Assembly (NCBI GenBank): GCA_035578905.1 | Contig: JAQJVL010000522.1 | Span: 1 to 64,000 of the forward strand | From: Stictocephala bisonia | Lineage: Eukaryota > Arthropoda > Insecta > Hemiptera > Membracidae | Direction of reading: 5' to 3' | Length of the DNA: 64,000 nt | Part shown: positions 1 through 10,103 of the stretch, piece by piece | Position numbering within the stretch: position 1 is the first letter of the stretch | Layout: every line of letters starts with the position of its first letter | Program-made: the position numbers and the translations under genes | The notes under the pieces: model-generated | Told to the model about the DNA's origin: nothing | The model's input: the letters and a program-made list of their open reading frames with translations, nothing else | Databases searched by the model: none

Positions 1-139
1 GCACAAGTCCCCGCACATGCGCGCCCGACCAGCAGCCGACGCGTATATCGTAGGCTAAGAGCGTACGAAGGTAGCCGACGGTAATAATCGAAGTTTAAAA
101 GTGTATTTATTATAGTGTAAAGACCGCCATCTTTTTACA

Positions 140-366
140 TTTTATATAGTATAACGAGGATAAGGTTAGGAGTGTATTTTATATAGTATAACAAGGTTAA
201 CAGTGAATTTTATATAGTATAACACGGAAAAAGTTAGGTTAAGACTGAATTTTATATAGTATAACAAGGTTAACAGTGAATTTTATATAGTATAACACGG
301 GAAACATTGAATTTTATATAGTATAACACGGAAAAAGTTAGGTTAAGAGTGTATTTTATATAGTAT
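140..366. repeat. 35-42 bp minisatellite, about 7 copies
   Basis: The core ATTTTATATAGTATAAC recurs at about 140, 177, 211, 250, 281, 314 and 354. Spacers of variable length between cores carry either 'aggttaacagtga' or 'ggaaaaagttaggttaaga' type sequence. Copies alternate between the two spacer types, so the array is partly dimeric. No coding potential is seen. Confidence 0.85.
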
Positions 367-452
367 GATGTGGGAATTTGGAGGGAAATTTAGGAATTTG
401 AGGGAAATTTTGGGAGGGAAAATTCCCACGGGGGGTTGGTACCACTGCCTCC

Positions 453-530
453 GTTTCCGGCGGCCATCTTGGATCCACTTCCGGTCGCCATCTTGGATCC
501 GATCACGTGACCGCTCTCGACCAATCAGAG
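453..530. promoter_or_regulatory. promoter-like cluster: duplicated ETS/YY1-type motif, E-box, CCAAT box
   Basis: A 23 bp segment is directly repeated at 453-475 and 478-500 (period 25, about 20 of 23 bases identical). Each copy holds a TTCCGG (ETS-type) core followed by GCCATCTTGGATCC, which matches the YY1/Pho-type core. Next come the palindromic E-box TCACGTGA (503-510) and CCAATCAGAG (521-530). The segment is GC-rich within an AT-rich window. This combination is typical of housekeeping core promoters and of some transposon promoters. No convincing ORF follows on either strand, so the driven transcript, if any, is unknown and it may belong to a mobile element. Confidence 0.4.
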
Positions 531-570
531 GCCAGAAAAGTGAGTCTCGCTCCATCACTTATTGTCTACT

Positions 571-679
571 GTAAGTCGTATTTGTAAGTCGTATTTGTAA
601 GTCGCATTTGTAAGTCGTATTTGTAAGTCGCATTTGTAAGTCGTATTTGTAAGTCACATTTATAAGTCGTATTTGTAAT
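571..679. repeat. 13 bp tandem repeat, 8 copies
   Basis: The unit GTAAGTCGTATTT is repeated eight times. CGT and CGC (once CAC) variants largely alternate, suggesting a 26 bp dimer as the amplified unit. Each unit begins with GTAAGT. Confidence 0.9.
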
Positions 680-2611
680 AATCTTTACGAAACAACTTTT
701 TATTCCAGACAGAAACACATTGGCTGACGGGCTATATTTTTATTATTATTATCCAGATAGAGGCAGTGGTCTTTGTGGCCTCAGCAGCACAGAGTTAGTT
801 GATTGTTGTTAACTATATGTCGCTGACTGGTCACTTAGGAGTGGATAGTTATGTCACACAATACATTTAACAATGGCATTTTATCATTAAGTGTTATAAC
901 ACTGCTACAGTGGCAGTTCTGTCACTTCTAACTTCATATTGCTCTTGTCACTGATTCAAATAAATATCTCTGACTTGTACAATATAATGGAGGGATGTAC
1001 AGTGTTGATCGACCAGGGGGCTTGAGGATCAGGCTAACTTGATGTTGTTGCTATTGTTACTATTTGGTAGTGTATACTGTATATGAGTCATTTAATCACC
1101 GTAACGCTGAATAATATGAAACTATAATAATCAATATAGCAGTTCAGTAATTCTTAAGTTTGTTTATTGTACCTTTGATGTCGATTTCTGTGAATATTGT
1201 TAGTTGAGATATGACAATAAGTCCCAATGGGTATGACCTTCCCAACCACTATTGAATTTACAGTAATGACGACCCCACCAACTCACGTTCAGTGGTATAG
1301 TCCAGCAATATGTTTGGATACTAAAATTAGCTGTGTTCATGTGATACACATTATTGAGCCGTCTCAGCGGAAACAGCTGCTCTGATGAGAAGACAGCCTC
1401 ACAATTCATCACACGGAAGACTTAGCAAGCGAGTAGGTGAGAGTACTTGGACACTTTTAAGATGGGTTACATTTTGATACTAAATACAAAAATAAATACA
1501 TATTGAGCGGGTATTTTTAACTGCATTAGTAGTCTATTACTCTGAAGCATAGTATTTTAGGTTAAAGATCTTTCAACGAAAACTTTGATGCAAAATGGTA
1601 TTTTTCCGGTTCATCATTGTTTTTTAATAACGTCGTAGAAATATTTTATATAGAATAAATATAAAATATTCGATAATAACACACACACAAATGTAAAGTT
1701 ACTTAATGTTATTTTTTTCATAGTTTTTAGGGAGGCTTGATATTGCATCTCACACTTTTAAACATGATACAACGTATTTTTGAACGGGCAAATTAATTAC
1801 CCGACGCACCCAGGCCCCCTCTATTTCGTTTGTTTGGCTCTAGTTAACGTATCTACATGGTAATTTATGAGTAAAATTCTATTTTTGTGAATAGGCCTCA
1901 TTAAAAACAATTCTTTGACTCCAGTACAATAATAAATTTTAAACTAAAATTGATGCAAACGGCAATGGGAGTTATAACGGTTCAATTTAACCATAAAATT
2001 AAATTAAATTAAAAAAAAATTTGAATACTTATGAGAATTACATACTATATAAATATGATCTTTTTACAAAACATTATTACTTTACATTATTTTTTTCCAC
2101 CTTTACTTTTTTCTATCCGTGATTTTTAGATGACGAAGAATTTATGAAATATGCACTAACTATTTCTCGTAGACTTTCATAAAATATTACAGACACTCTG
2201 TAAGATATAAAACAATGTATTATAAATATTTAACTCGGTCAAGATGTCACCTAAACGTTCTTTGATACTTTGTATCTGATATCGTGGATATTTTCTTATC
2301 TTATAAATATATTCAACAAAAAACGTTCTTTAGTGTATGCTATTCACTAGTCAACATCATTTTATCCTATTAATTACTGGTAGTAGCATGTACATACATG
2401 AACCCTTGTCAAGATTCTACCTAGTAACCCCATTTCATTCATAACAAGGATTTACGAGATTTGTATATTTAATAAGCTAAAGGATAGGTAAGAGGGAAAG
2501 AAACTTTAAAGAAGGGGAAAATCAGCTGATAGTTGCAAATTTACATTAGAAATATACAGTGACGTCACTCAAGATGGTAGCTACCTCCTTTGACTTCTTG
2601 TAATATTAGCC
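680..2611. other. AT-rich interval, no gene recognised
   Basis: There is no ORF with recognisable protein similarity. Short open frames, such as a 70-codon one on the minus strand near 1200-1412, show no domain signature. A full CRE palindrome TGACGTCA (2560-2567) is followed closely by CAAGATGG, again a YY1-like core. The rest is AT-rich sequence with A/T homopolymers. Confidence 0.5.
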
Positions 2612-2633
2612 ATTTTACATTACAATGTAAAAT
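2612..2633. repeat. 22 bp perfect hairpin
   Basis: The 10 bp arms ATTTTACATT and AATGTAAAAT are separated by AC. It lies about 90 bp before the 30 bp tandem array. No downstream T-run or gene suggests a terminator role, so it is recorded as structure only. Confidence 0.7.
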
Positions 2634-2721
2634 AGACGTCCAGTAAAATTGGTCAAACTAAACACCCATATAGGTACAGTAGAAAAAAGGCAGCCTAACG
2701 TAACCCCTACACGTCCTTGTA

Positions 2722-2899
2722 CAATGTCTGGGCTGGGTGCTTCAATATGTGTAATATATGGGCTGGGTGCTTCAATATGTGTAATATATGGGCTGGGTGC
2801 TTCAACCTGTGTAATGTCTGGGCTGGGTGCTTCAATCTGTGTAATATCTGGGCTGGGTGCTTCAATCTGTGTAATGTCTGGGCTGGGTGCTTCAATCTG
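2722..2899. repeat. 30 bp tandem repeat, about 5.9 copies
   Basis: The unit begins GGCTGGGTGCTTCAA and has register starts at 2731, 2761, 2791, 2821, 2851 and 2881. Two variants (ATATG and CTGTG/TCTG) alternate. Because 30 is divisible by three, frames are open on both strands across it. These are low-complexity shadows rather than genes. Confidence 0.95.
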
Positions 2900-3349
2900 G
2901 CACGGTGTAAGGATTTGTTGTAGTGTCACTTAAAAATAAAGTTAATTCTATTAAATAAACTCATTTAAAATAAATATTTATCAAACTATTCATGGGTTAA
3001 CAGTTTCCTCTAGTTGTAATAGTGTAAAATATACTGATGGGAACGTGCCTTAGCATACTAACCTAAACTACTGATTTACTGACATATTTTTGTAAAAGAC
3101 TTGAAGAAAACCTTTTTTCAAATCTTAATTCTTAACGTTTTAGTAACGTTCAAGAAACTTAATAACCTACAAAGAACATAGTGTACACAATAATACTTAA
3201 TTATAACGAGAAAAACGATTATACTTTGTAAAGACGGCCACTCTTAATATTCTCTCTCATCAATGGAGTTTTTATGTAAGGTCCAGTGAAATACAACGTT
3301 ATTTAAAAGCAGCCTTTAATGCTTAGAGAAATGTGGTCTAGTATTCAAA
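2900..3349. other. AT-rich spacer, nothing recognised
   Basis: This unique AT-rich sequence lies between the 30 bp repeat and the TTAA-flanked transposon. No ORF, tRNA-like or repeat signal was seen. Confidence 0.5.
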
Positions 3350-3398
3350 TTAAGGGGAGCAGTCCACTTTGAAAAACTCTATCTTGTACATGTTAACT

Positions 3399-3702
3399 TA
3401 GGTACATGTTTCTCATGAACCACTTGACTTAGAGAGTTGAAATTTGGCACACTAATAGAATGGACCTTTTTACATATGTGGACATGTACAATTTGTAATA
3501 TTTTACCAAAATTTAAAAAAAAGTTATTTTTTTGTTTTAATGTAAAAAACTTCAAATTTTTAGAGGAAAAAAGTTGTACAAAATAAAAATGAAAAAAATT
3601 AGAAAATTTTCCACATGTCCACTTATGTAAAACAGTGAGATCTATAGGTGTACCAATTTTCAGCTCTCTAAGTCAAGTGGTTTTGGAAAAAATTGTACCT
3701 AA
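3399..3702. repeat. about 90 bp imperfect inverted repeat inside the transposon
   Basis: The left arm 3399-3488 and right arm 3611-3702 are imperfect reverse complements. Shared blocks include CCACTTGACTTAGAGAG (left) with its complement CTCTCTAAGTCAAGTGG (right), and GTGGACATGT with ACATGTCCAC. The loop of about 120 bp is extremely A/T-rich. It sits at the 3' side of the transposase remnant, near the left terminus of the element, and could be a subterminal binding region or a nested foldback. Confidence 0.75.
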
Positions 3703-3743
3703 AAATGAAAAAATGCAACTTACGGAAAATGACAAAAGCAAAT

Positions 3744-4538
3744 TTAATAGTGTCCTGGGCTGTAGGCTGGGTTGTCAGGATCTTCATTTTCCTCAAACTC
3801 ATCTTCTAACCTCCTTCTTTTTAGGGTAGTTTGCTGCCTACACTTCTTTTGGAGTTCTTGTATTGACTTTTCTGCTTTTTTTATTCTTCGGACATCAAAC
3901 ATTTTCATCGCTGAAACACAGTTTTCACCAGCCAATAGACCCATTTGCTTGAACATATGGCACTTTGTAATGATTCCCTTGTTGTACCCTGCTATTCACT
4001 CATACACACCTAGTTCAAGGGTTCCTAGTCTTACAAATACTTTTTTTGGTAGTCTGCTCCATATAATATTGTTGAGCGACTCGCTGATATTTTGCGTTCC
4101 ACCGTGTGCACATTTGGCAAGTAGGACAGGATTGGCCAAGTCCCTAAAAATAGGTTTTATTTCTTCAAGAACTGCAGAGGGGAGGTGAGTATGCTCTGAA
4201 TGTTTGTATTCAGTACCATCTAGTTTAGATTTTTGGAACTTACACCAAGTATTGTCATCTTTCGGGCATAATCCGTGTTCAGGGGTTTCGTCGGTGGAGC
4301 CAAGATGGAAATATTCAGCCCATATTCCAGTTTTCATAGCTTCAACACTTTTCGTGGCATTCCGTCTGATAGCTAGGCCATAAAAGATTTGTATGGTGTC
4401 TATAGCATGCCTTGTTAGACGGCCTTGTCCACCAATCTTCTTCCCATCTGATAGGACTTTTTTTGAAATTTTTAATTTATATGTTCTCAAGCGTTTGCCC
4501 ATAACATTAGTAGACTCAACCATTAGTAAACTAAACAT
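3744..4538 (-). pseudogene. Mutator-like/Kolobok-like transposase, C-terminal part, interrupted by one stop
   Basis: Frame 4538-3996 (180 codons) ends at a TGA (3996-3998). The same frame then continues open through 13 codons to an ATG at 3956 and on to the true-looking stop at 3744, so a single nonsense codon splits the remnant. Visible features are a basic start (MGKRLR), a GRLT..IDTIQIFYGLAIRRN segment, the Cys-bearing stretch HGLCPKDDNTWCKFQK, LAKCAHGGTQN..ESLNN..W, and a charged tail with KKCRQ and EDEFEENEDPDNPAY. The order and spacing resemble arthropod proteins annotated as Mutator-like transposase domain-containing. The family protein is usually much longer; the N-terminal half is absent, with only about 320 noncoding bases before the element end, so the copy cannot be autonomous. 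The function, DNA transposition, is inferred from family resemblance and the TTAA/TIR context. Confidence 0.75.
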
Positions 4539-4860
4539 AACATAAAAGTTGTTATTTACTAACTAGTCACTTTCATTCACTCTACATGCTTAGAACAGCT
4601 GATTCCAAAGACACTCAAATAAAACAGTTCAAAAAATTTAGCACAATATGGTACATTATGTGATTTTTGCTTTTTGCGCGGTGTTTTCGATAGAAGAAAT
4701 TTGTTGCAAGCCCTTACAAATATATTTTTTTTGCAAATAAGACAATTTCAAACCATATCATGTTATATATCATTTTAAAGAGGAAACTTCAATCTTTCCA
4801 GTAGTATCAAGAACAGAAAACCCATAAAAATTAAATTTTAAAGTGGTCTGCTCCCCTTAA

Positions 4861-5289
4861 TATTAGTTATTTATTAAGTTAACGTATACTTACTATATCA
4901 TAAAATTAAATACAATTCCAATTATTTATAACCAACGAGTATTTAATAGATAACTAAAGGTTACGAGGAAATGTCTTTATAAACTGTTTTTATTATCCTT
5001 AAATATGCGTTTATTTAACAAAAGTGTAAAATGCTAAGGGTTAACAGGACATGATATTTACAATGGTTTCAAAAGAGCTACGTGATATTTTTTTAATTTG
5101 CTTAAACAAAACTACTGGGTTAACATTCATTCACTAAGGATATTTACAAAAAAAGAAGAAAATTTGATTGTATTTGTTATGGTTGCACAAAAATAAACTA
5201 AACAGAAGCATTTTGCATTTTAACACGTTCAGTCTACTATTTCAGTAGTAAAAGTACCAACGATTCCTAAAGTTGATTTTAATTGAACA
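4861..5289. other. AT-rich spacer, nothing recognised
   Basis: Unique AT-rich sequence between the transposon and the 11-12 bp array. No ORF or structured element was seen. Confidence 0.5.
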
Positions 5290-7154
5290 GTTAGTTGACT
5301 GTACGTTGACCGATTCGTTGACTGTACGTTGACTGATACGTTGACTGTACTTTGACTGATACGTTGACTGTACGTTGACTGATACGTTCACTGTACGTTG
5401 ACTGATATGTTGACCGGTACGCTGACTTTATGTTAACTGATACGTTCACTGTACGTTGACTGATACGTTGACTGGTACGCTGACTGATACGTTCACTGTA
5501 CGTTGACTGATATGTTGACCGGTACGCTGACTTTATGTTAACTGATACGTTCACTGTACGTTGAATGATACGTTGACCGGTACGCTGACTGATACGTTGA
5601 TTGTACGTTGACTGATACGTTGACTGTACGTTGAATGATAATTTGAGTGTACGTTGACTGATATATTGACTGTACGTAGACTGATACGTTGACTGTACGT
5701 TGTCTGTACTTTGACTGATACGTTTACTGGACGTTGACTGTACGTTGACTGATACATTGACTGTACGTTGACTGTACGTTGACTGATACGTTGACTGTAC
5801 GTTGACTCTACGTTGACTGATACGTTGACTGTACGTTGTCTGTACTTTGACTGATACGTTTACTGGACGTTACTGTACGTTGACTGATACATTGCCTGTA
5901 CGTTGACTGATACGTTGACTTATACGATGACTGTACGTTGACTGTTACGTTGACTGTACGTTGACTGATACGTTAACTGTACGTTGACTGATATATTGAC
6001 TGTACGTTGACAGATATGTTGACTGTACGTTTACTGATACGTCAGACAATGAACCATCGTATAACGTACAGACAACGTACCAGTCGACGTACAGTCAACG
6101 TACAGTCAATGTACAGTCAACATATCAGTAAACGTATCATTCAACGTACAGTCAACGTGTCAGCCAACGTACAGTCAACGTATCAGCCAACGTATAGTCA
6201 ACGTACAGTCAACGTACAGTAAACGTACCAGTCAACGTACAGTCAATGTACAGTCAACGTATCAGTAAACGTATCATTCAACGTACAGTCAATGTACAGT
6301 CAACGTATCAGTAAACGTATCATTCAACGTACAGTCAACGCATCAGTCAACGTACAGTCAATGTAGAGTCAACGAAGAGTCAACGTACAGTCAACGTAAC
6401 AGTCAACGTACAGTCAATGTACAGTCAACATATCAGTAAACGTATCATTCAACGTACAGTCAACGTGTCAGCCAACGTACAGTCAACGTATCAGTTAACT
6501 TACAGTCAACGTATCAGTCAACGTAGAGTCAACGTACAGTCTGTACGTTATACGATGGTTCATTGTCTGACTTATACGATGACTGTACGTTGACTGTTAC
6601 GTTGACTGTACGTTGACTGATACGTTAACTGTACGTTGACTGATATATTGACTGTACGTTGACAGATATGTTGACTGTACGTTGACTGATACGTTGACTG
6701 TACGTTGACTGATACGTTGACTCTTCGTTGACTCTACGTTGACTGATACGTTGATTGATTCGTTGACTGTACGTTGACTGATACGTTGACTGTATGTTGA
6801 ATGATACGTTTACTGATACGTTGACTGTACATTGACTGTACGTTGACTGGTACGTTGACTGTACGTTGACTGATACATTGACTGTACGTTGACTGTACGT
6901 TGACTGATACGTCGAATGTACGTTGACTGATACGTTGACTCTACGTTGACTGATACGTTGACTGTACGTTGACCGATACGTTGACTGTACGTTGAATGAT
7001 ACGTTTACTGATACGTTGACTGTACATTGACTGTACGTTGACTGGTACGTTGTCTGTACGTTGACTGTACGTTGAATGTACGTTGACTGATACGTTGACT
7101 GTACGTTTACTGGTACGCTGTATGTACGTTGACTGATACGTTGACTGTACGTTC
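5290..7154. repeat. 11-12 bp minisatellite (TACGTTGACTG / ATACGTTGACTG), about 1.87 kb
   Basis: Two alternating short units, GTACGTTGACT and GATACGTTGACT, make a 23 bp dimer. They run in one orientation at 5290-6040, in reverse orientation (CAACGTACAGTCAACGTATCAGT) at 6041-6571, and forward again to 7154. Point variants (TTGAAT, TTTACT, TTGTCT) mark blocks that have been copied within the array. Frames of up to about 92 codons encode only low-complexity Ser/Val/Thr/Gln/Arg repeats, so they are not treated as genes. Confidence 0.95.
6041..6571. repeat. inverted block within the 11-12 bp array, bounded by a perfect 33 bp inverted repeat
   Basis: Positions 6041-6073 and 6539-6571 are perfect reverse complements. 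They include a non-repeat stretch, CAATGAACCATCGTATAACG, not found elsewhere in the array. All repeat units between them read on the opposite strand. The roughly 120 bp before the block (about 5917-6035) recurs as a direct repeat just after it (about 6569-6690). This indicates a duplication accompanying the inversion, or a foldback/template-switch event. Confidence 0.9.
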
Positions 7155-7515
7155 ACATGGGTGAAGGTAAATTTTGTGTAAATAGTCGGACGACTGTGTA
7201 AAATGCCCGCACTGTCCAAACAACTGTTGAGTCTCGTTCTATTTACGCAACCCTTTTAACTAAAAAAATGTAGGTTATTTTTTAAGAAAGCCTATACATG
7301 GTTAAATAAGAACATTGACCAATATATTCAAACGGAAATGTTTTACAAATAATATTTAATTTTACAAAAAAAGTTTCTTTGATTAAAGGTTACTAGTCAC
7401 AACAAATAAAATACACAAAAATGTACACTAAACCATTTGTAAATAATAAACTTATAAATTAAATCAAAATATAAACTAACAAAACAGAACAAATTTAATT
7501 AAGGACGGTACCTTG
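7155..7515. other. AT-rich spacer
   Basis: Unique sequence between two arrays, with many A/T runs and no recognised feature. Confidence 0.5.
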
Positions 7516-8725
7516 CTTGGACAGAGCAGTAGCATGCTACTTGGAAAGAAATGCAGTGCAGTATATGATTCAGTACTTACCTACTCGGTAAGTAATTTGA
7601 CAGAACAGGAGCATGCTACTTGGTAAGGAATGCAGTGCAGTACATGCATGCTTCAGTACTTACCTACTCGGTAAGTAATTTGACAGAGCAGTAGCATGCT
7701 ACTTGGTAAGGAATGCAGTGCAGTACATGCTTCAGTACTTACCTACTCGGTAAGTAATTTGACAGAACAGGAGCATGCTACTTGGTAAGGAATGCAGTGC
7801 AGTACATGATGCTTCAGTACTTACCTACTCGGTAAGTAATTTGACAGAACAGGAGCATGCTACTTGGTAAGGAATGCAGTGCAGTACATGCATGCTTCAG
7901 TACTTACCTACTCGATAAGTAATTTGACAGAGCAGTAGCATGCTACTTGGTAAGGAATGCAGTGCAGTACATGCTTCAGTACTTACCTACTCGGTAAGTA
8001 ATTTGACAGAACAGGAGCATGCTCCTTGGTAAGGAATGCAGTGCAGTACATGCATGCTTCAGTACTTACCTACTCGGTAAGTAATTTGACAGAGCAGTAG
8101 CATGCTACTTGGTAAGGAATGCAGTGCAGTACATGCTTCAGTACTTACTTACTCGGTAAGTAATTTGACAGAACAGGAGCATGCTACTTGGTAAGGAATG
8201 CAGTGCAGTACATGCTTCAGTACTTACCTACTCGGTAAGAAATGTGACAGAGCAGTAGCATGCTACTTGGTAAGGAATGCAGTGCAGTACATGCTTCAGT
8301 ACTTACCTACTCGGTAAGTAATGTAACAGAGCAGTAGCATCCTACTTGGTAAGGAATGCAGTGCAGTACATGCTTCAGTACTTACCTACTCGGTAAGTAA
8401 TTTGACAGAGCAGCAGCATGCTACTTGGTAAGGAATGCAGTGCAGTACATGCTTCAGTACTTACCTACTCGGTAAGTAATTTGACAGAACAGGAGCATGC
8501 TTGGTAAGGAATGCAGTGCAGTACATGCATGCGTCAGTACTTACCTACTCGGTAAGTAATTTGACAGAGCAGTAGCATGCTACTTGTTAAGGAATGCAGT
8601 GCAGTACATGCTTCAGTATATACCTACTCGGTAAGTAATGTGACAGAGCAGTAGCATGCTACTTGGTAAGGAATGCAGTGCAGTACATTCTCCAGTACTT
8701 ACCTACTCGGTAAGTAATTTGACAG
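7516..8725. repeat. about 81 bp tandem repeat, about 15 copies
   Basis: Units are 79-83 bp. Each contains AGCATGCTAC, AATGCAGTGCAGTACATG and the hairpin ACTTACC-tactc-GGTAAGT. Length variation comes mainly from a 4 bp ATGC (or 2-3 bp) insertion beside CATGC: short and long units alternate in the left half and short ones dominate on the right. Every unit therefore carries a consensus-like GTAAGT on both strands. No ORF runs through the array. Confidence 0.95.
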
Positions 8726-8740
8726 GCTACAACGTAAGTA

Positions 8741-8945
8741 TCTTGCTTAGTGCTTAAGTAGTTCTCACAACTTACAAAGGATCTATTCGTGAAAGGGATT
8801 TTCAAAGGCACCCAATATTCAGAGTCCAAGCCAGTGTAAAGTCCATATTGAGGTGGAACGAAGCGGCTGGCTGTTACTAAGCAACTCACTTCACGGTGTA
8901 GGACAACTGAAAGGCTCTGGCTGACGTTGTGGCATGTAGACTGCA
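8741..8945. repeat. dispersed repeat, copy 1 (second copy at 61473-62062)
   Basis: The segment from ATCTTGCTTAGTGCTT to GTTGTGGCATGTAGACT matches 61473-62062 in the same orientation with moderate divergence. It abuts the right end of the 81 bp array. Read on the minus strand, both copies stay open over a short related peptide containing PPQYGLYTGL and LKIPF, but the match is too short to call a gene. No TIRs or poly(A) tail are evident. Confidence 0.8.
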
Positions 8946-9651
8946 GGCCAGCGGTAGGGGGATCATTTCCAGCTTGATTTAGCCCTATCTATACATTTGA
9001 ACATATACATTAAAATCATGTTAAAACTTGTAGATCAGACGTACACCTTAAAGTTTGAGATATGGCTGGATGGTTAAATTGGGTTTACACAGGTCATTTT
9101 TGATCTTTATATTGGCTTAAACCTAGGAATGTCATCTACCAGATTTCTTTTTATTTTTTTTATTATTACCAGATTACTTCAATTAGTTTGTAAAGAATTA
9201 ACTTAGACACCCCTATTATTTTTTTCTCAGGGGGCTAATAACTTAAATAACTTTAAATTAAATTGTCATCATTGACTGTACAGTACTAAAAGTATTAAAC
9301 AGTCAACCATCCCAAGATTACCAAGTATATCAAAAAAATGATAGCTAATACTTATTTCAATAGTTTGTTATTAAAAAAATTACGTTTTAAACCGATAATA
9401 ATTCGTTAATTAATTAATTATAAACTAATAAAAATAACATTTAATGATATGCCAATTTAAAGGACCGGTTGATAAATAAAACGGAACACTTGTTTGTGGC
9501 TGAAATCATTGTCATCTTGGCACTTTTACAAATCTGAAAACGAACCGAGAAAATACATATGTTATATGGTATTACTTGCTTGTATTTACCACATATTATC
9601 CTCTAAGTTCTAAAAAATGTGCCAGTTGAAGCTGGACACCATATATATGAT
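8946..9651. other. AT-rich interval, nothing recognised
   Basis: Unique sequence with A/T runs, including TTAATTAATTAATTA near 9410. No ORF of interest. Confidence 0.5.
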
Positions 9652-10103
9652 GACCCACCCGCCTACCCATACACGTACAGTACTATTGACCCACCCACCC
9701 ACCCATACACGTACAAAACTATTGTGTCCCACCCGCCCACCCATACACGTACAGTGCTATTGACCCACTCGCCCACCCATACACGTACAGTGCTATTGAC
9801 CCACTCGCCCACCCATACACGTACAGTGCTATTGACCCAGTCGCCCACCCATACACGTACAGTGGTATTGACCCACTCGCCCACCCATACACGTACAGTA
9901 CTATTGACCCTGTCGCCCACCCATACACGTACAGTGGTATTGACCCACCCATACACGTACAGTGCTATTGACCCACTCGCCTACCCATACACGTACAGTA
10001 CTATTGACCTACCCACCCACCCATACACGTACAGTACTATTTACCACCCGCCCACCCATACAAGTACAGTGGTATTGACCCACCCGCCCACCCATACAAG
10101 ACA
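9652..10103. repeat. 36 bp tandem repeat, about 12-13 copies
   Basis: The unit is CCCACCCATACACGTACAG plus TGCTATTGACCCACTCG-type sequence. The period is 36 with a few short units, such as one near 9940-9955. The plus-strand frame reads a 12-residue Thr/His/Pro repeat (THTRTVLLTHSP) and the minus strand reads VNTTVRVWVGEW. Both are open because 36 is divisible by three, and the plus frame starts at GTG rather than ATG. There is no evidence of a gene. Confidence 0.95.

Larger units (their letters stand above)
3350..4860 (-). mobile_element. TTAA-flanked DNA transposon (Kolobok-like / 'Mutator-like' transposase), defective copy
   Basis: The element body is 3354-4856 (1503 bp) and is flanked by TTAA on both sides (3350-3353 and 4857-4860), the expected form of a TTAA target-site duplication. 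Its termini are inverted repeats: 3354-3370 reads GGGGAGCAGTCCACTTT, and the reverse complement of 4840-4856 matches 16 of 17 bases. The interior carries a minus-strand transposase remnant (3744-4538) and a large inverted repeat (3399-3702). TTAA duplications are known for the Kolobok and piggyBac superfamilies. The encoded protein looks like proteins annotated as Mutator-like transposase domain in arthropods, not like piggyBac. The superfamily call is inference; element boundaries are seen directly. Confidence 0.8.

Noticed and set aside
343..574. Overlapping 69-71 codon frames at the promoter-like cluster
   Set aside because: Frames are open on both strands owing to GC-rich composition and the 25 bp duplication. 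No recognisable protein.
2615..2933. Overlapping 94-104 codon frames on both strands
   Set aside because: They are by-products of the 30 bp period; both strands and several frames are open at once.
3772..4188. Plus-strand 138-codon frame over the transposon
   Set aside because: It is antisense to the transposase remnant and spans its stop. No domain features beyond AT-driven hydrophobicity.
5290..7154. Ser/Val/Gln/Arg-rich short proteins on both strands
   Set aside because: They are translations of the 11-12 bp repeat with no unique sequence, and the inverted block produces the same peptide on the other strand.
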